Assembly: GCA_965230795.1 (NCBI GenBank)
Contig: OZ246020.1
Location: 2,480,001 to 2,544,000, forward strand
DNA length: 64,000 bases
From: PZPK01 sp965230795
GTDB lineage: Bacteria; Pseudomonadota; Gammaproteobacteria; Pseudomonadales; Oleiphilaceae
Reading direction: 5' to 3'
Shown: piece by piece, positions 18,239 to 27,574 of the stretch
Layout: each line of letters opens with the position of its first letter
Position numbering within the stretch: position 1 is the first letter of the stretch
Notes under the pieces: model-generated
The model's database searches: none
What the model was told of the DNA's origin: nothing
What the model saw: the letters and a program-made list of their open reading frames with translations, nothing else
Made by a program: the position numbers and the translations under genes

Positions 18239-19969
18239 ATGCGCGCGCTCACTCTACTACTGCTTCTTCTGGCAACCAGCCTTCCGGGTATTGCCAGTAT
18301 GGATTTCAGAGATGCTTTTCGCATTCAATCCCTCCACGACACTGACGGCCTGACCCTGGCTGAAATCCGTCAATTACCGGATCAAGACTGGAAAGAAGTT
18401 TACGAGGGCGTCCATGAATCCAGATTCACCAGCAAAGAATACTGGCAGGCCGCTCAAGGTGCCGTTACCTGGCTCAAGATCACCCTGCCACGACGCATCG
18501 AAACTGAACGGATCTGGATGGAAATTGTTCCGAACGTCGGTATCGACGGTCAGCTAGCCCGTTTCAAGCACAATGAATGGGAATGGCAGCTTCCTGTAGG
18601 TCGAACAGCAGATCGAGATCGTGATTTCCCGGCCAACTACCTCAGCTTTAATATCGACACGACACTTGAAGACAGAACGCGTTATCTAAAACTGTCTACT
18701 TCGCAGGTACTTCATTTCAGCCTGCATTTCCGCGATGACGTGCATCAGCAATGGTTCCAGATGACAAGTGCATTGCTAAACGGCTTCGTGTTTGGGTTTC
18801 TGGTTCTGGCGATGGCGTATAACCTCGCCATTGGCCTAAGTGCCAATGAACGCATGTACCTGTACTACGGCTTTTATGTGTTCAGCAATGCCGTATACCT
18901 TGCCGTCGTATCCGGGGTTGATCGTTTGTTTTTCCCGGAATGGGGAGGTCATGGCAGTCTCGCAAACCTGACGGTATTACTGGCTATATTTTCGGGAACG
19001 GTCTTTGTAAGGGAGCTGCTGGAAACCCAGAAGCTCAATCCTCGTATGGATAAGGCATTGTCGATTCTCCAGCAAAGCCTGTTTGCCTGCATGATCCTGG
19101 TGAATTTCGTCAGTAACTTTGCAGCGTATATTCTGGCGGAAATCATGGGCTTGCTTGGCCCAACGATGCTATTGGTCGCAGGCATCATTTCCTATCGTTC
19201 CGGCCATCGACTCGCCAGATACTTTCTCGTTGCCTGGTCCCTGTTTTTAGTCGGCGCTGCGGTATGGGGATGGATGTGGCTCGGTCTTATCGAACCCGAT
19301 TATTGGGTTCTCGTCTGGCTCAAAATCGGCACATTGTTTGAGGTCACCCTGCTTTCTCTGGTATTGGGTTACCGTTTCAGTCACCTCAAAAAACAAACCG
19401 AGTCGCTATCTGAAGCAAAAACACGTTTTCAGGCCTTGAGCGAGACTGATGACCTGACCGGCGTCTTCAATCGCCGGGGCTTTGTCAAAATGGCCGAAAA
19501 GGTGTTAAGGCAAGGCAAACGCGATCTGGTCTGGCTTGCGCTGGATATCGACCATTTCAAGCAGTTCAATGACCAATACGGACATGTAGCCGGAGATCGC
19601 CTGCTCAATGAATTCGGTAACATGCTTGCCACCAAAGGACGACGCGAAGACCTCGCTGCCAGACTGATCAACGAAGAGGAAGGCAAAACCTACCGTCGCG
19701 GCGTCGCCGGGCGCATTGGCGGAGAAGAGTTCGCTGTGTTACTCGTTGATTGCTCTCTGGCCCAGGCCCGCTTGTATGCAGAAAGGCTGCTCAAGGAATT
19801 TGCCAAAATTCAGGTCCAGGATGAAAGCGGCAACCTCGTCAGTACAACGCTTTCGATTGGTGGTACGCAATTGTTACCTGGCGATAGTCTCGAAAATACC
19901 TGGAAGCGCGCAGATCAATTACTCTACCGAGCCAAGGCGATGGGCAGAAATCAGGTGATCATGGAATAA
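18239..19969 (+). CDS. Membrane diguanylate cyclase, 7TMR-DISM type
   Basis: A 576-residue signalling protein: signal peptide (residues 1-20), periplasmic 7TMR-DISMED2-like carbohydrate-binding-type domain (about 25-165), seven transmembrane helices (about 180-385), a short coiled linker, and a C-terminal GGDEF domain with GGEEF at residues 494-498. The active site is intact, so it should make c-di-GMP from GTP. The I-site slot (RxxD, five residues before GGEEF) is not conserved here (YRRG), so product inhibition through that site is unlikely, and an insertion of about a dozen residues (GRREDLAARLINEEEGKT) precedes the motif. A ligand sensed in the periplasm probably sets its activity. Confidence 0.9.
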   Translation: MRALTLLLLLLATSLPGIASMDFRDAFRIQSLHDTDGLTLAEIRQLPDQDWKEVYEGVHESRFTSKEYWQAAQGAVTWLKITLPRRIETERIWMEIVPNVGIDGQLARFKHNEWEWQLPVGRTADRDRDFPANYLSFNIDTTLEDRTRYLKLSTSQVLHFSLHFRDDVHQQWFQMTSALLNGFVFGFLVLAMAYNLAIGLSANERMYLYYGFYVFSNAVYLAVVSGVDRLFFPEWGGHGSLANLTVLLAIFSGTVFVRELLETQKLNPRMDKALSILQQSLFACMILVNFVSNFAAYILAEIMGLLGPTMLLVAGIISYRSGHRLARYFLVAWSLFLVGAAVWGWMWLGLIEPDYWVLVWLKIGTLFEVTLLSLVLGYRFSHLKKQTESLSEAKTRFQALSETDDLTGVFNRRGFVKMAEKVLRQGKRDLVWLALDIDHFKQFNDQYGHVAGDRLLNEFGNMLATKGRREDLAARLINEEEGKTYRRGVAGRIGGEEFAVLLVDCSLAQARLYAERLLKEFAKIQVQDESGNLVSTTLSIGGTQLLPGDSLENTWKRADQLLYRAKAMGRNQVIME

Positions 19970-20108
19970 TGTCCTCGCGTCCGGCTCCAATCCTTCATGT
20001 TTTTGATATGACGCAGACACGTCAGGGCGCGCCGCCTTTTTTCTGTGTTTTCAAACAAACGACTCCCGATCCGGCCCAGGATACTCGACCCGCGAACCTG
20101 ATTACGCT

Positions 20109-22673
20109 ATGAGCAACGCAGCAACAAGACTTTATCAGTACCTGTTTATTTTTCATCCTCTGACTGGCATTGCCCTTATCGCAACGCTGTTGATTGCCTG
20201 TAGTTATTTTATCGGTCAGGTAGAGATCGAAGTTTCCGGAGATTCGCTTGTTCTCGAGCAAGATGCCGATCTGGAGTATTACCGGGAAATCAGCACGATA
20301 TATGGTTCCGACGAATACCTCGTAATAACGTTTCAGCCTCATGGTGGGCTTTTTGCAAGTGAATCCCTGGCCACCCTTGGCAAGCTGGGGGATGACTTAC
20401 GCACTGTGTCGCATGTCAACGAGGTCATCACTCTTCTTGATGTCCCCCTGCTTTTCAGTCCTCCCATGAGCCTCACTGAATTATCAAGAGAACAACGTTT
20501 GCTACTTGATGCCGGCACCAACCTCGAATTGGCCAAACAGGAACTCAGCACCGAAGCACTTTACAGTGATCGACTGGTTAGCAGAGACCTTTCAACCACT
20601 GCGATCCAGGTGACCTTCGAAACCGACCAGGAGCTGATTGAACTCAGGGAACAAAGAGAAGCTCTAAGAAAGCAGCGCACAACGGGAAAGCTCGATGACA
20701 CCGCAAGTGCGCAGCTAGCGCGCATTGAGTCGCGTTATGATGAACGGCTTTCCCAAGATACCGACATGCAGTCAGCGGCCATTCAACAGATTAGAACGAT
20801 ACTGGAGGCTTATCGCTCTGAAGCCGACATACACATGGGAGGTATTCCCATGATCGTCACCGATATGTTGAGCTACATCCGCAAGGACCTGATGATCTAT
20901 GGCATTGCTGTGCTATGCGTCATGGCAATCATGATTTGGTTTGCCTTCAATGAAATACGCTGGATTCTGCTACCCCTTACCTGCGTTGGCGCCGCCGCAG
21001 TGGCGACCACTGGCATCATAGGTATGCTTGGCTGGCCAATATCAGCCGTGTCGTCAAATTATCTGGCGCTCCTGCTTATTTTTGGGCTATCCCTGATGAT
21101 TCATCTTGTTGTTCAGTACGACGAACTCAATGTGCCGGAAAGCACTGACGACAGAAAGCAACGAATAATTGACGTCCTTAAACGAAAGTTTGCGCCTTCG
21201 TTTTACACCATCCTCACGACAATCATCGCTTTCGCATCGCTGGTCGTCAGCAATATCCGCCCGGTTATCGATTTCGGCTGGATAATGGTGGTGGCCCTTA
21301 TCGTCAATCTGCTAGTCGCTTTTACCCTGTTTCCGGCTCTATTGTCTCTGAGTAGCCCACGGACAAAGCCTGTACCAGAGGATCTGACGCGACGTGTCAC
21401 CAGGCAATTGGCTGAGTGGAGCCTGAAATTCCCTTTTGCGTTGGCAATTTTGTTTATCGTTTTAACAGCTGCGGGCAGCTATGGTATTACGCTACTCAGC
21501 GTCGACAATCGCTTTATCGACTATTTTGCTGAGGACACAGCAATCTACAAGGGCATGACAGTCATCGATGAAAAACTCGGCGGAACCACACCGCTGGACC
21601 TGATCATTAACGCCCCGGAATCATCCCGCTCTGCTAAAGCGGATAGCATGAACCAGGATGATCCCTTCTCCGAAGCGGCTTTTGACGAGCCTTCATTGGA
21701 TGCGTCGCCTTTTGATGGCTCTCCGTTTGATGAATCGCCTTTTGATGCTCCCGACACCAAGACCCAGGGCAGTTTTACTGATTCAAGTTACTGGTTCAAT
21801 ACGACCGAACTTGACAGGGTTGCTGGGATTCATAATTACCTGGACGCGCTCGAAGACACGGGCAAAGTCCTTTCATTGCACTCCCTGGCGACAACGCTAC
21901 AAAAACTCAATGATAACCGGGCGCCTGATGATTTTTTTCTGTCGCTTTTTTACCAAAACGCCTCCGACAAGCTGAAGTCACAACTTATTGATCCCTATCT
22001 AAGCGAAGACGGTCAGCAGTTGCGATTTTCAATGCGGGTCTATGAGTCGGACTCCGGGCTCGATCGTCAGGGCCTGATTAACCATATCAGTGAGACCCTG
22101 CAGGAATCTTTCGAACTGGACGAGCAACAGTTCAGACTCACCGGCATGGTTGTGTTATACAACAATCTCTTGCAAAGCCTCTTTGATTCACAGATCAAAA
22201 CCCTTGGCGTCGTGTTTCTCGCCATTGGATTGATTTTCATCGTCGTATTTCAGAACGTCAAAGTGGCGCTGCTGGCACTGATACCCAACATCGTATCAGG
22301 CTGCTGTGTGCTGGGGCTCTTTGGCCTGCTCAGTGTCCCTCTTGATCTGATGACAATTACGGTTGCAGCCATCTCTGTTGGTATCGCGGTTGATGACACC
22401 ATTCACTACACCCACCGTTTCAGAGAAGAACTAAAGCGCACACAGGACTACGACCTGGCCATTCGTAACGCCCATCGAAGTATTGGCAAGGCGATGTACT
22501 ACACCTCCATCACCATCGCCTGTGGTTTTGCTGTCATGATGTTCTCAAACTTTACACCGACGCTATATTTCGGCGTATTTACCGCTTTTTCCATGTTGAT
22601 CGCGATGTTCGCTGACATGACCCTGTTACCGATACTGTTGAAAACCTTCCGGGCTTATCAAAAACGAGCGTAA
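20109..22673 (+). CDS. RND-superfamily exporter (MMPL/HAE3 type)
   Basis: An 854-residue inner-membrane transporter with the duplicated RND plan: one helix near residues 15-35, a periplasmic loop (about 40-255), five helices (about 260-420), a helix near 440, a second periplasmic loop (about 465-680), and five more helices ending with SVGIAVDDTIHYTHRF near residue 765. That Asp-containing segment is characteristic of the HAE3/MMPL branch, which tends to move lipids or hydrophobic molecules. The second loop carries an unusual acidic repeat (see 21705). The protein resembles HpnN-type lipid exporters, but there are no hopanoid genes here, so the substrate is unknown. The HDOD gene follows after 93 bp. 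Confidence 0.88.
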   Translation: MSNAATRLYQYLFIFHPLTGIALIATLLIACSYFIGQVEIEVSGDSLVLEQDADLEYYREISTIYGSDEYLVITFQPHGGLFASESLATLGKLGDDLRTVSHVNEVITLLDVPLLFSPPMSLTELSREQRLLLDAGTNLELAKQELSTEALYSDRLVSRDLSTTAIQVTFETDQELIELREQREALRKQRTTGKLDDTASAQLARIESRYDERLSQDTDMQSAAIQQIRTILEAYRSEADIHMGGIPMIVTDMLSYIRKDLMIYGIAVLCVMAIMIWFAFNEIRWILLPLTCVGAAAVATTGIIGMLGWPISAVSSNYLALLLIFGLSLMIHLVVQYDELNVPESTDDRKQRIIDVLKRKFAPSFYTILTTIIAFASLVVSNIRPVIDFGWIMVVALIVNLLVAFTLFPALLSLSSPRTKPVPEDLTRRVTRQLAEWSLKFPFALAILFIVLTAAGSYGITLLSVDNRFIDYFAEDTAIYKGMTVIDEKLGGTTPLDLIINAPESSRSAKADSMNQDDPFSEAAFDEPSLDASPFDGSPFDESPFDAPDTKTQGSFTDSSYWFNTTELDRVAGIHNYLDALEDTGKVLSLHSLATTLQKLNDNRAPDDFFLSLFYQNASDKLKSQLIDPYLSEDGQQLRFSMRVYESDSGLDRQGLINHISETLQESFELDEQQFRLTGMVVLYNNLLQSLFDSQIKTLGVVFLAIGLIFIVVFQNVKVALLALIPNIVSGCCVLGLFGLLSVPLDLMTITVAAISVGIAVDDTIHYTHRFREELKRTQDYDLAIRNAHRSIGKAMYYTSITIACGFAVMMFSNFTPTLYFGVFTAFSMLIAMFADMTLLPILLKTFRAYQKRA
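21705..21749 (+). repeat. Three 15-bp in-frame repeats encoding SPFD(G/E/A)
   Basis: Three tandem 15-base units (21705-21719, 21720-21734, 21735-21749) encode SPFDG, SPFDE and SPFDA at residues 533-547 of the RND exporter. Degenerate copies seem to precede them (DPFSEAAFDEPSLDA). The insert lies in the second periplasmic loop and is probably disordered. Confidence 0.85.
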
Positions 22674-22766
22674 GGGAATTCAAGCTGTTCCGGGAATACT
22701 CAATACGCCTTTTTCCAATTTGCCACTACACTGAAAATTAGACCCTAATTTGGAGATGGACGGGCC

Positions 22767-24035
22767 ATGCCGGATAAACGCATTCAACTTGACACGCTGA
22801 AGCAGTTCAAACCGCTGGATCGGTTTTCAGACCAACAGCTGGTGCTGGTACTGGCAAAATCCGAACTACTGGATTGCCCGCCGGAGCATGTCGTGATGGA
22901 ATCTGGCAGTCAGGATTTCAAAGAATACTTCCTACTTGAAGGCAGCGTTGGCCTGGAATCCTTTGACGGTCGTTACAAGCGCATTGATGCCAGGACCGAG
23001 AGTTCGACAACGGCTATCGCGTTACTGCAACCCCGAAAATACACCGTCACAACCCTGACGCAGGCCAAATTCCTGGTCATTGACCAGAAAACGGTCGAAG
23101 CTTTGTTAAAAGAGCTTCCGCAAGACAAAAACGTGGATTTCAGCGTCAGTGATTTGCATTCAGGTCGTGAAGTGGACGACATTGCGCGCTCTTTCGAACA
23201 GGATCTAAAGACCAATAATCTTCAGCTGCCTTCTTTTCCGGATGTCGCCATGCGCATACGAAAATTGCTTGACGACCCCAATGTCACGGCACAAGACATC
23301 GCCAACGCCTTAAAAAACGACCCGGCAATTACCGTCAAACTGCTGAAAACCTGTAACAGCCCACTTTACCGCAGTGCCCAGGAAATCAGCTCTGCACAAG
23401 ATGCGGTGGTACGCCTTGGCTTCGAAACCACCCGTCAGCTGGTTACATTGTTTGCCATGCGGGAGTTGTTCGCCAGCCGTAATCCTTTCCTGCAACAGCA
23501 GATGCGTGAATTGTGGATGCATTCCAGGGAAGTAGCGGCTATTGCTTATGTTCTTGCCAAAATCACACCTGGTATGAACCCCGAACTAGCCCTACTCGCC
23601 GGACTTATTCAGGACATCGGCACGATTCCCGTGCTTAATTATATTGAGCGCTATCCTCACTTTATGAAGCTTGAACACAAAGTGGGGAGTCTGATTGATC
23701 AATTGAAATCACCGATCGGCAAACAATTACTGAGTGCGTGGGGGTTTAGCGAAGCATTAATTGATGTCGCCGGTCACTCGGAAAACTGGAAGTACGACAG
23801 TGGTCAGGATTCTGCTACCTATGCGGATATTGCCATTGTTGCCCAGTTACATGCCTATATCGGCAAGCATACCCACAAGAAACTGCCCCGCTTCGCGGAT
23901 GTACCAGCTTTCAGCAAACTTGGCGACCACGGCCTGACGCCTGAACAGAGCCAGCAGGTTTTGCATGATTCCCATGAACAAATCGATGACATTAAAGCCA
24001 TTTTGAGCGCAGACCTGATCCCTGTTTTAAGCTGA
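22767..24035 (+). CDS. HDOD-domain protein with N-terminal cyclic-nucleotide-binding-like domain
   Basis: A 422-residue regulator. Residues 16-125 resemble a cNMP-binding beta barrel (MESGSQDFKEYFLLEGSVGLESF matches the beta-roll start of Crp-like domains, though the phosphate-binding PRAA-type signature is not apparent). Residues about 150-350 are an HDOD domain, a non-catalytic relative of HD hydrolases, with LPSFPDVAMRIRKLLDDPN at its start and ALLAGLIQDIGTIPVLNY where HD proteins carry HDIG (here QDIG). HDOD proteins act as scaffolds in signalling, motility and biofilm control. GGAGATGG precedes the ATG. It may be cotranscribed with the RND exporter. Confidence 0.83.
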   Translation: MPDKRIQLDTLKQFKPLDRFSDQQLVLVLAKSELLDCPPEHVVMESGSQDFKEYFLLEGSVGLESFDGRYKRIDARTESSTTAIALLQPRKYTVTTLTQAKFLVIDQKTVEALLKELPQDKNVDFSVSDLHSGREVDDIARSFEQDLKTNNLQLPSFPDVAMRIRKLLDDPNVTAQDIANALKNDPAITVKLLKTCNSPLYRSAQEISSAQDAVVRLGFETTRQLVTLFAMRELFASRNPFLQQQMRELWMHSREVAAIAYVLAKITPGMNPELALLAGLIQDIGTIPVLNYIERYPHFMKLEHKVGSLIDQLKSPIGKQLLSAWGFSEALIDVAGHSENWKYDSGQDSATYADIAIVAQLHAYIGKHTHKKLPRFADVPAFSKLGDHGLTPEQSQQVLHDSHEQIDDIKAILSADLIPVLS

Positions 24036-24070
24036 CACCGCGCGTCAGCAAAATTTGTAAAGACACTGCA

Positions 24071-24700
24071 CTACAAAGCCTTCGTACTATCGCTGCCTCG
24101 AAGGCGTTCAATCACGGCTTCCAGCTCGTCGTTTTCAAATTGGCGAGACAACGAGGATTGCAGGGTTTTCGAAAACACCACACCATCAACAGACACATCA
24201 AACACCCTCCATTCTCCACTACCATTTGATCGGAGGGCAAAATCCAGAAGATGAGAACGTTCGTCCGTTTTAACCTGTACACGTACGAGGCTGTAATTGG
24301 CGTAGTCCTTACTGTGTGTGATGAGTATTTTTTCGCCCGAATACGCCGACAATGCAACGCGGTACGTGCGCTTTAACGCCGCTACGACGGCTTCTTCCAT
24401 CGCCTCTGCGAGTTGCTTCTCCTGTACCTGATCCCAGCGGCTTCCTGAAACCTTTTTGGCCATATGCCGAATATCCAGATAAGGCACGATCTCCTCGCCT
24501 ATTAGCGCATCAAGATAGGATTCGTCCGACAAGCGATCGCCTTCTCGGGCTGTTTGCAAACGCGATTGCAGGTTCTCCGCGATACCGGCAATAAAATCCC
24601 GCGATGATCCTTCATTGGCCTGCACCTGAACGGCCAATAGCAAACACATCATTAATCCGGCGCTTAAAAAGCGATATGAGCTCAAGAGGTCAATGGGCAC
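24071..24700 (-). CDS. MlaC/Ttg2D-family periplasmic phospholipid-binding protein
   Basis: A 209-residue exported protein of the MlaC family (toluene tolerance Ttg2/HpnM type). It has a signal peptide (about residues 1-28, ending VQANEG), then an all-helical start and the beta-sheet lipid-binding region with DYANYSLVRVQVKTDE and WRVFDVSVDGVVFSKTLQSS, the latter matching the conserved WKVYDV...GVSL pattern. MlaC carries phospholipids between outer and inner membrane complexes. No other mla gene is present, but an MMPL-type exporter gene lies 1.4 kb away. The start is GTG 24700, supported by AAGGA seven bases upstream. It is convergent with the HDOD gene, with 35 bp between the stops. Confidence 0.86.
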   Translation of the reverse strand: MPIDLLSSYRFLSAGLMMCLLLAVQVQANEGSSRDFIAGIAENLQSRLQTAREGDRLSDESYLDALIGEEIVPYLDIRHMAKKVSGSRWDQVQEKQLAEAMEEAVVAALKRTYRVALSAYSGEKILITHSKDYANYSLVRVQVKTDERSHLLDFALRSNGSGEWRVFDVSVDGVVFSKTLQSSLSRQFENDELEAVIERLRGSDSTKAL

Positions 24701-24774
24701 AGCTAATTCCTTGTATTAAGCAGGTGGAACAAATAAGGATAGGTTCTTATTACTTTTCTAGCAGTCTTGAATCG

Positions 24775-25833
24775 TCAAGATAAAAACAGAGATCTCATTT
24801 TTTCTTTGGTCGGGGTTTCGACAACTCCTTTTTCGGTCACAATACAATCAACCAGTGACGCTGGCGTGACATCGAAAACCGGGTTTATGGCCTTAACGCC
24901 CTCAGGGGCCAAATTCTGACCAGCCAATTGCGTCACTTCCTGACCATCGCGCATTTCAATATGAATGTCCGAACCAGACTTTAGGCTCATATCCACGGTG
25001 CTGGATGGCGCCACTACCATAAACTTTACGCCGTGGTACCTTGCATTGACAGCCAGTGAGTAAGTACCAATCTTGTTGGCAACATCACCATTAGCGGTGA
25101 TTCGATCAGCTCCTACGATGACCCACTTTACATTCTTGTTCTGCATGATCCATGCGCAGGCACTATCGGCATAGAGGCGGAACTCAATGCCTGCTTTTAT
25201 CAGTTCCCATGCGGTTAATCTTGCTCCTTGCAACCAGGGACGAGTTTCACCCGCATACACTGTATCAATCACGCCCTTTTCCCATGCATGACGGATAACG
25301 CCAAGAGCGGTACCAAAACCACCCGTTGCCAGACTTCCGGTATTACAGTGTGTCATGACTGAAAACGTAGCGTTCTCATCTGGCTGCATTGCTGACAATG
25401 CATATTCAGCCATAGCCAGATTGGCAGCAATATCTTCGTTGTGAATGGACGTAGCCAAGCGCGCGAATGCATCAATCACCTCGCCCGCAGTTGCAGACGC
25501 CAACTGGGACCGCATCTGTTCGACCGCCCAGACCAGATTGACGGCGGTGGGCCTGGCGTCGGCCAGAATCTCCAGATCTGCTTCAATGGCCGCTTTCCAG
25601 TCAGTATCGCGGCTGACATGTTGCTGCGCACTAAGTAAAGCCCCATAGGCGGCAACAATTCCGATAGCGGGTGCTCCGCGAACCACCATATTTTTAATCG
25701 CTTGCGCGACTTCACCCGCACTAAGACAAGTGATCCAGATTTCCTGATGCGGTAAATACCGCTGATCCAGCAGTTTCAGCCGATCATCCAGCCATTGAAA
25801 AGCAAGCACATCAGAGTTTTTGGTTTGATTCAT
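24775..25833 (-). CDS. mtnA: S-methyl-5-thioribose-1-phosphate isomerase
   Basis: A 352-residue enzyme of the methionine salvage pathway that converts methylthioribose-1-phosphate to methylthioribulose-1-phosphate. Family landmarks are VVRGAPAIGI near residue 48, THCNTGSLATGGFGTALGVIR near 160 with the catalytic Cys, YAGETRPWLQGARLTAWEL near 195, and VGADRITANGDVANKIGTY near 240 with the catalytic Asp. I chose ATG 25833 over the GTG two codons upstream. Its start overlaps the end of the cupredoxin-like gene by 23 bp, so translation is likely coupled. No other mtn gene is within the window. Confidence 0.95.
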   Translation of the reverse strand: MNQTKNSDVLAFQWLDDRLKLLDQRYLPHQEIWITCLSAGEVAQAIKNMVVRGAPAIGIVAAYGALLSAQQHVSRDTDWKAAIEADLEILADARPTAVNLVWAVEQMRSQLASATAGEVIDAFARLATSIHNEDIAANLAMAEYALSAMQPDENATFSVMTHCNTGSLATGGFGTALGVIRHAWEKGVIDTVYAGETRPWLQGARLTAWELIKAGIEFRLYADSACAWIMQNKNVKWVIVGADRITANGDVANKIGTYSLAVNARYHGVKFMVVAPSSTVDMSLKSGSDIHIEMRDGQEVTQLAGQNLAPEGVKAINPVFDVTPASLVDCIVTEKGVVETPTKEKMRSLFLS

Positions 25834-26410
25834 TACCACTCTCTTGTTTAGAAGGATTTACGCGAATAAAAGTCTGATACCCTTCCTCGTGATGGGCATC
25901 AATCGCGCAGAATGCAATAATATCTTCCTCTTCATCAAAACGAATGAGGATTTCTTTTCTGTCATGGGCCGCTACGGTTACGGTCGGCCTTTGATCAATG
26001 GTCTTTACGATATCAACGCCACCATCGGCATTTGCGCCCGTATGGCTGTGCGAGTTGGACGGACCATGCTTTTTATTTGCATGAAAAATTTCGTCTCTGG
26101 TGAAAGCAATAAATCTCTCGTCAGCAATAAGCGTTTCAACATCGTCTGTAAACGCAATGATATGTAGCTCATCACTTTTGTTTTCAATAACAAAACGAAC
26201 CGTGTTTTCTGACCTAACCTCAAGGCTTTGAGGCCAGATGCGTTTGTGTAATATTTCAAGATGAACGCTGCGATCGCTGGCAGCCTTCCCAAACAGAGGA
26301 TCTTCCCAATAATTTCCGAGAACATCTTCAGGACTAAGGGCCTTCACGCTACTGCACACACCCATTCCTGTCAGAAACATACCCAATGCGAATCGTTTGG
26401 CACTCAGCAT
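25811..26410 (-). CDS. Periplasmic cupredoxin-like protein
   Basis: A 199-residue exported protein with a signal peptide (about residues 1-24). The mature part looks like a cupredoxin fold: VRFVIENKSDELHIIAF near residue 72 supplies a His in the first copper-ligand position, and AFCAIDAHHEEGY near 170 gives the Cys and a second His of a type-1-like site, with Tyr where Met usually sits. A histidine-rich segment (ANKKHGPSNSHSHTGAN) lies between. Copper binding or transport in the periplasm is the likely role. AGGTGG precedes the ATG at 26410. The overlap with mtnA is unexpected, since no functional link between the two is known to me. Confidence 0.7.
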   Translation of the reverse strand: MLSAKRFALGMFLTGMGVCSSVKALSPEDVLGNYWEDPLFGKAASDRSVHLEILHKRIWPQSLEVRSENTVRFVIENKSDELHIIAFTDDVETLIADERFIAFTRDEIFHANKKHGPSNSHSHTGANADGGVDIVKTIDQRPTVTVAAHDRKEILIRFDEEEDIIAFCAIDAHHEEGYQTFIRVNPSKQESGNESNQKL

Positions 26411-26673
26411 TTTTTAGCCACCTGTTTTGATCTTGCCAACTCTACTCTGAACATAAGATGAAACGGAATACCTGTAATCACGTGTCCTCCGGACACTCAC
26501 ACTGGCCGCGCAATTATAAGGCCAAGGCAATGACCGATGCGACTCCCGGATAGCAACAGTCACTTTTATCATCGCGATTTTTAACGAGGAAACTATTACT
26601 GGATTACGCTAAGGTAAACAAGAAATTCCATTGCGATGGATAAAACGTTTCATTAACGTCTTTGGAAAAGCTT

Positions 26674-27480
26674 ATGTCCCTATATCCCATCACTTTAACC
26701 ATTGCCGGTTCTGATTCTGGAGGTGGCGCGGGCATTCAGGCGGATATAAAAACTTTTAGCGCCCATAATACCTTTGCTACCTCGGTCATCACGGCTGTAA
26801 CCGCGCAGAACACGCAAGCTGTCACGGGTATTCAAACAATTAGCATTGACCTTATACAAAAACAGCTCATAGCGATATTTGAGGACATGCCAGTAGCGGC
26901 AGTCAAAATAGGCATGCTCGGGAACACCAGCGTTATTACTGCTGTCGCCGAGTTGCTTGAGAGCTATCAGCCAGCAAATATTGTGTTAGATCCCGTGATG
27001 ATTGCAAAAAGTGGTGATCATCTTCTTGAGCCCGTAGCTCTGGATCAGCTAATACATCGTTTGCTGCCGCTGGCAACGGTAATCACCCCAAACCTTCCGG
27101 AGGCGCTAGCGCTCCTGAAAATCGTCAGCAATCAAACAGAGATCACTAGCGGAGAATTGCTTGGACAGCTTGCTCTGCTGACACCCGCTGTCCTGCTTAA
27201 AGGGGGCCATTACGAAGGTCCGGTTTGCGAAGATTTGCTGTGGTATGAGAATACGATTCATTGTTTCTCACATCCTCGCATCGAAACCCGCAACACCCAT
27301 GGCACCGGGTGCACCCTTTCCTCAGCAATCGCAGCTAACCTGGCGCATGGACAGCCGCTTCCACTAGCAGTATCTCTGGCAACGGATTATGTTCATCAGG
27401 CAATTCAGCACGCAAGAAAGCTCGATATTGGCGAAGGACATGGACCTCTGCATCACTTTTACGATTGGTGGAATCGGTAA
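26674..27480 (+). CDS. thiD: Hydroxymethylpyrimidine/phosphomethylpyrimidine kinase
   Basis: A 268-residue ribokinase-fold enzyme that phosphorylates HMP and HMP-P for thiamine synthesis. Motifs: ITLTIAGSDSGGGAGIQADIK at the start (substrate and phosphate binding), VKIGMLGN near residue 82, DPVMIAKSGDHLL near 109, TPNLPEA near 142, and the catalytic anion hole NTHGTGCTLSSAIAAN near 210. I chose ATG 26674 (product begins MSLYPITL), preceded by GGAAAAG, rather than the TTG 12 bases upstream. The 263-bp upstream region shows no TPP riboswitch signature. Other thi genes are absent. Confidence 0.95.
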   Translation: MSLYPITLTIAGSDSGGGAGIQADIKTFSAHNTFATSVITAVTAQNTQAVTGIQTISIDLIQKQLIAIFEDMPVAAVKIGMLGNTSVITAVAELLESYQPANIVLDPVMIAKSGDHLLEPVALDQLIHRLLPLATVITPNLPEALALLKIVSNQTEITSGELLGQLALLTPAVLLKGGHYEGPVCEDLLWYENTIHCFSHPRIETRNTHGTGCTLSSAIAANLAHGQPLPLAVSLATDYVHQAIQHARKLDIGEGHGPLHHFYDWWNR

Positions 27481-27574
27481 CAGTTCACTTTCCGTGCTTC
27501 TCTAGAATATTAGAATGCGGCGGCAAGCCGAAACCAGACTTAATCACATCTTAACTACCAAGGACTCTTTTAAG

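Noticed and set aside
20109..24700. Hopanoid export locus (hpnN with hpnM).
   Set aside because: The exporter and MlaC-like protein fit only at family level, are convergent rather than cotranscribed, and no squalene-hopene cyclase or other hpn gene is present.
26411..26673. A possible TPP riboswitch before thiD.
   Set aside because: The conserved CTGAGA and following TPP-aptamer core could not be found in this stretch.
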